From: Schaalia odontolytica
GTDB taxonomy: Bacteria; Actinomycetota; Actinomycetes; Actinomycetales; Actinomycetaceae
NCBI RefSeq assembly: GCF_009730335.1
Contig: NZ_CP046315.1
Coordinates: forward strand, 1,612,001-1,676,000
Reading direction: 5' to 3'
DNA: 64,000 nucleotides
Both the position numbers and the translations under genes were made by a program. The notes beneath the pieces were generated by a model, which saw only the letters and a program-made list of their open reading frames with translations, made no database searches and was not told where the DNA came from. Of this stretch, positions 60,394-64,000 are shown one piece after another (the first letter of the stretch is position 1; every line of letters starts with the position of its first letter).

Positions 60394-61500
60394 TCACTGC
60401 TGCGTCTCAAACAACCATTTCTCCCAGTCGCCGAACGCCCGTCGCGCCGATTCCTCATAGGCTCCGCAGCCGTCGGCAGCCACAACCTGGCTGCCGGGAG
60501 CACGCACGGCAACCACGCGTCCACCTGCAACAGCAATCGGACGGAACATCCCGTTCTTCGCCGGGCAGATCAAAGCCTCGCCCGCCTCGTCCGTCAGACA
60601 GGAACGGTCCTTGTAACCGACATGCAGCTCATCAAACGAGGGCAGCGCGAGCATCGCCTCCGCCTCAGCACGGAAGTCTTCCACGAGATCTGTGAGATCC
60701 GCGCGAGCCAGACCGGCTCCAAATGCTGCAAGAGGAAGGCCCATGCTCTCCCCCGCCACGCACGCTCCAGCCAACGCTCGACGCGCTTCGGTGAGAGTCA
60801 ACCCGGTCCACCTAGCCAGGTCGGCCTCGTCGACGGGACCGTGCCCCCAGGCGTAACGCGCTGCCAGGACCGCGAGGGCTTCTTCGTGTCCGGGCTCTCC
60901 TTTCGCGACCCCGGGGGCGGCCGGAAGTGAGCGCGCGTCAACGATCAGGTGTTCACCCGCGCGCACGGGCCCCGCGGTGAGCACACCATCCACATGGAGG
61001 CGCATGATGAGGTGTCGGCGCCGTAGCCCGTCCTGTGAGGAAGAAGCCGTCACTGTATCGATCCCATTACTGCCCCACGCCTCGACAAGCTCGGCGCGGC
61101 TAACTCCCAGGGGCGAGGTCTCCAGCAGGTCACACGCGACCTGCGCCGCACGCTCGACGAGAGCATCAGTGAGGCCCAGAGAAAACGCCTGGCGTTCCCA
61201 CGACGCGCGGCGGTGACGCAGCAGTCGGCGCAGCCAATGGTGGTCGCGGGCGCTCGTCACGTGAACGGTGCCGCGCATTGGCCAAGATCGAACCAGCTCA
61301 CCACGCGCGAACGACTCCTCGACGCGAGCGCGCGACACACCCGCGCAGCGCACGCCAATCGCCCAGGGGATCGCGCTCGCCTGCTGACCTTGCAGTGCCG
61401 CCAGATTCTCAACGGCGTCCAGCGGGGAACGCTCTGCGGTCGCAGGGACGAGTCCTTGGGCGATGATTCTCCCCAGGCTCACCCGACGGGATGCCTCCAT
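60394..61500 (-). CDS. Winged-helix DNA-binding protein, AlkZ-like (HTH_42) family
   Basis: The 368-residue protein belongs to the family of the DNA glycosylase AlkZ/YcaQ: ENLAALQGQQASAIPWAIG carries the Gln-rich motif near residue 35, and RSWPMRGTVHVTSARDHHWL and SFDELHVGYKDRS follow at the expected places. AlkZ removes alkylated or cross-linked bases, but many actinobacterial members have no assigned substrate. The ATG shares its A with the nucS stop (TGATG), so the two are translated together, consistent with a DNA-repair role. Confidence 0.8.
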   Translation of the reverse strand: MEASRRVSLGRIIAQGLVPATAERSPLDAVENLAALQGQQASAIPWAIGVRCAGVSRARVEESFARGELVRSWPMRGTVHVTSARDHHWLRRLLRHRRASWERQAFSLGLTDALVERAAQVACDLLETSPLGVSRAELVEAWGSNGIDTVTASSSQDGLRRRHLIMRLHVDGVLTAGPVRAGEHLIVDARSLPAAPGVAKGEPGHEEALAVLAARYAWGHGPVDEADLARWTGLTLTEARRALAGACVAGESMGLPLAAFGAGLARADLTDLVEDFRAEAEAMLALPSFDELHVGYKDRSCLTDEAGEALICPAKNGMFRPIAVAGGRVVAVRAPGSQVVAADGCGAYEESARRAFGDWEKWLFETQQ

Positions 61501-62192
61501 CAGAAAAGTCGAGACTCGGGGTCATCCACCCCGCGCATCGCGTCGTAGTCCAGCACCACGCAGCGGATACCGCGATCCTCGGCGAGGGTGCGCGCCTGCT
61601 TGGTGATCTCCTGGGCCGCGAAAATACCGGTCACGTCGCCCAGAAGCGCATCGCGCCCCAGCAGCGACAGGTAGCGCGTCAGCTGCTCGACGCCGTCGAT
61701 GCCGCCCCGACGCTTCACCTCGATCGCCACGTGATTGCCGTCGGCGTCGCGCACCATGAGGTCCACCGGGCCCACGGGTGTGGGGAACTCGCGGCGCACC
61801 AGCTCCCAGCCCTCGCCAAGGATCTGGGGCACCTGCTCCGCGAGAAGCTCCTGCAGGTGCCCCTCGACGCCATCCTTCACGAGGCCGGGGTCGACACCCA
61901 GGTCCTCGGTGACATCCGCGATGATCTCGTGTATGCGGATGATCAGCTTGTCGTCAGTCTTGTCTGCCTGAACCGTCCAGACCTGCTCGACACCCTCCTC
62001 GTCCTCGCCGGGATCCCCCATCGAGACCGTGCAGGGAGCCGTCATCCAGTTGAGCGGCTTGTAGGAACCGCCCTCGGAATGGATGAGGACCGAGCCGTCA
62101 CCTTTGAGCATGATGACGCGCTTAGCGGGATCCAGGTGGGCGCTCAGACGACCGGAATAATCAACGGTACAGGTTGCAATAACAATACGCAC
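61500..62192 (-). CDS. nucS: Mismatch-specific endonuclease NucS/EndoMS
   Basis: NucS cuts both strands at mismatches and replaces MutS/MutL in actinobacteria. The 230-residue protein has the N-terminal DNA-binding domain ([20 protein letters not shown]) and the RecB-like nuclease domain with [20 protein letters not shown] followed by [20 protein letters not shown]; the Asp and the Glu-Val-Lys are the metal site. The position next to the DUF2550 and ATP synthase genes is the usual one. It ends DDPESRLF; the C-terminus that binds the beta clamp should lie here. Confidence 0.95.
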   Translation of the reverse strand: MRIVIATCTVDYSGRLSAHLDPAKRVIMLKGDGSVLIHSEGGSYKPLNWMTAPCTVSMGDPGEDEEGVEQVWTVQADKTDDKLIIRIHEIIADVTEDLGVDPGLVKDGVEGHLQELLAEQVPQILGEGWELVRREFPTPVGPVDLMVRDADGNHVAIEVKRRGGIDGVEQLTRYLSLLGRDALLGDVTGIFAAQEITKQARTLAEDRGIRCVVLDYDAMRGVDDPESRLF

Positions 62193-62214
62193 CCCGCGAG
62201 CTTACCAATCCTGC

Positions 62215-62619
62215 TCACACGAGGCGCGGAGGACCGGACTCCACCCAGGAGACCAATCCGTAATATGTCAAGCGTTCCACGGCCACCTCGTAACGATGGT
62301 CACCATACGCCAGGCGCACTTCGACGACGGAACCGTCCGCCGAGTGCGCGATCGGGGCCGAAACCTCCATGCCCCGACGCGGGATCGAATACACCGGCTT
62401 GAAGGACAGCCCCACCAGCCGATACCAGGACAGCTCCTCAACGCCATACACGCCGATGCCGGCCGTCCATCCCGAATGAACGTCCGGGCGCGACCAACAG
62501 CGGAACGCCCCCAAACGCGAAACGATCCTGCGGGCGCGCACATTCATGTACGCCCACAGGATCGCCCCCACGCACGCGAGAAGAACCGCACACCAGATCA
62601 CAATCGTCATCAGGCTCAT
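62215..62619 (-). CDS. DUF2550 membrane protein
   Basis: The 134-residue protein has one N-terminal membrane segment (TIVIWCAVLLACVGAILWAY) and a cytoplasmic domain with GAFRCWSRPDVHSGWTAGIG, EELSWYRLVGLSFKP and RRGMEV. This is the DUF2550 family that sits between atpC and nucS in many actinobacteria; function unknown. AGGAGG lies before the ATG. Confidence 0.88.
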   Translation of the reverse strand: MSLMTIVIWCAVLLACVGAILWAYMNVRARRIVSRLGAFRCWSRPDVHSGWTAGIGVYGVEELSWYRLVGLSFKPVYSIPRRGMEVSAPIAHSADGSVVEVRLAYGDHRYEVAVERLTYYGLVSWVESGPPRLV

Positions 62620-62644
62620 GAGGTCCTCCTCGCGTTGCGTCGAA

Positions 62645-62916
62645 TTACTGTTCTGCCACTGTAGCGTGGTCGGCCACGACCGTGACGAAATCCGAGTCGA
62701 CTGAGGCGAATCCCCCCGTGACCTGGAAGGACACGACCTCGTCCGCCCGCGACACCGTCACGGTTCCCTCGCTCAGCTGAGCGAGAAGGGGCTGACGACC
62801 CGGCAGCACGCCGAGGCTTCCGTCGACCGTCGGAAACTGGACGGACGCAGCCGCGCCGTGCCACAGGCGTCCCTCGTGGGAGACGACCTCGACCTGCAAG
62901 GACTTGCCCGATGCCA

Positions 62917-62917
<1 letters not shown>
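62645..62917 (-). CDS. atpC: ATP synthase epsilon subunit
   Basis: Epsilon belongs to the rotor stalk of F1. The 90-residue protein holds the N-terminal beta-sandwich (QVEVVSHEGRLWHG, VDGSLGVLPGRQPLLAQL) and ends just after VVADHATVAEQ, so the C-terminal helical hairpin of longer epsilons is absent, as in several actinobacteria. The ATG overlaps the atpD stop (TGATG). Confidence 0.94.

Positions 62918-64000
<1,083 letters not shown>

Overview
The window is G+C-rich chromosomal DNA from an actinobacterium, most likely family Actinomycetaceae (Actinomyces/Schaalia type). Supporting this are a single-polypeptide type I fatty acid synthase followed by acpS, the GlgE-GlgB alpha-glucan pair, NucS mismatch endonuclease and a DUF2550 protein beside the ATP synthase genes, a cysteine-free L32, many GTG starts and several apparently leaderless genes. 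The assignment comes from gene content and order only; no database search was made.

Layout. 1-1130: start of malQ and a small PTS EIIB gene behind a promoter that carries a palindromic operator. 1131-2813: ettA. 3131-17088: a fatty-acid operon birA, acc alpha chain (biotin carboxylase plus BCCP), acc beta chain, fas, acpS, meeting ssb tail to tail. 18118-20742: orn, ilvA and a winged-helix regulator. 21241-24625: metF-metE. 24626-25749: an A+T-richer islet with a small HTH gene running into tRNA-Arg. 25785-30473: antiporter, rpmF, YigZ-like gene, cysK, cysE, GNAT gene. 30532-35869: nei-type glycosylase, leuS, HIT gene, DtxR-type regulator. 36015-36194: two identical tRNA-Lys genes. 36195-37363: a long gene-free stretch full of short degenerate repeats. 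37364-41625: ABC exporter pair, an unknown membrane protein, bcp, tRNA-Leu. 41707-45783: etfB-etfA-cysteine desulfurase-mnmA. 45977-54281: glgX, trpS, a small membrane protein, glgE, glgB. 54282-55283: an inserted A+T-rich islet. 55284-64000: a thioredoxin-like gene, an envelope gene pair, nagA, an AlkZ-like gene, nucS, DUF2550, atpC and part of atpD.

Functional themes. The 3131-17088 operon holds nearly everything needed to turn acetyl-CoA into long acyl-CoA: biotin ligase for BCCP, the carboxylase, the synthase and the enzyme that arms its carrier domain. The glgX, glgE, glgB and malQ genes outline glycogen/alpha-glucan turnover. metE/metF and cysK/cysE give methionine and cysteine synthesis, and the desulfurase passes cysteine sulfur to MnmA for tRNA thiolation.

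The most unusual parts are two. First, the islet at 54341-55140 lies between two diverged copies of the glgB 3' end plus terminator. It carries its own near-consensus promoter with an embedded palindrome, a secreted four-cysteine peptide gene and a tightly coupled small membrane protein gene, suggesting a peptide/partner cassette. Second, the gene-free stretch at 36706-37227 consists largely of 20-bp tandem degenerate units in several blocks, ending in a perfect 16-1-16 palindrome whose core word recurs near 25088.
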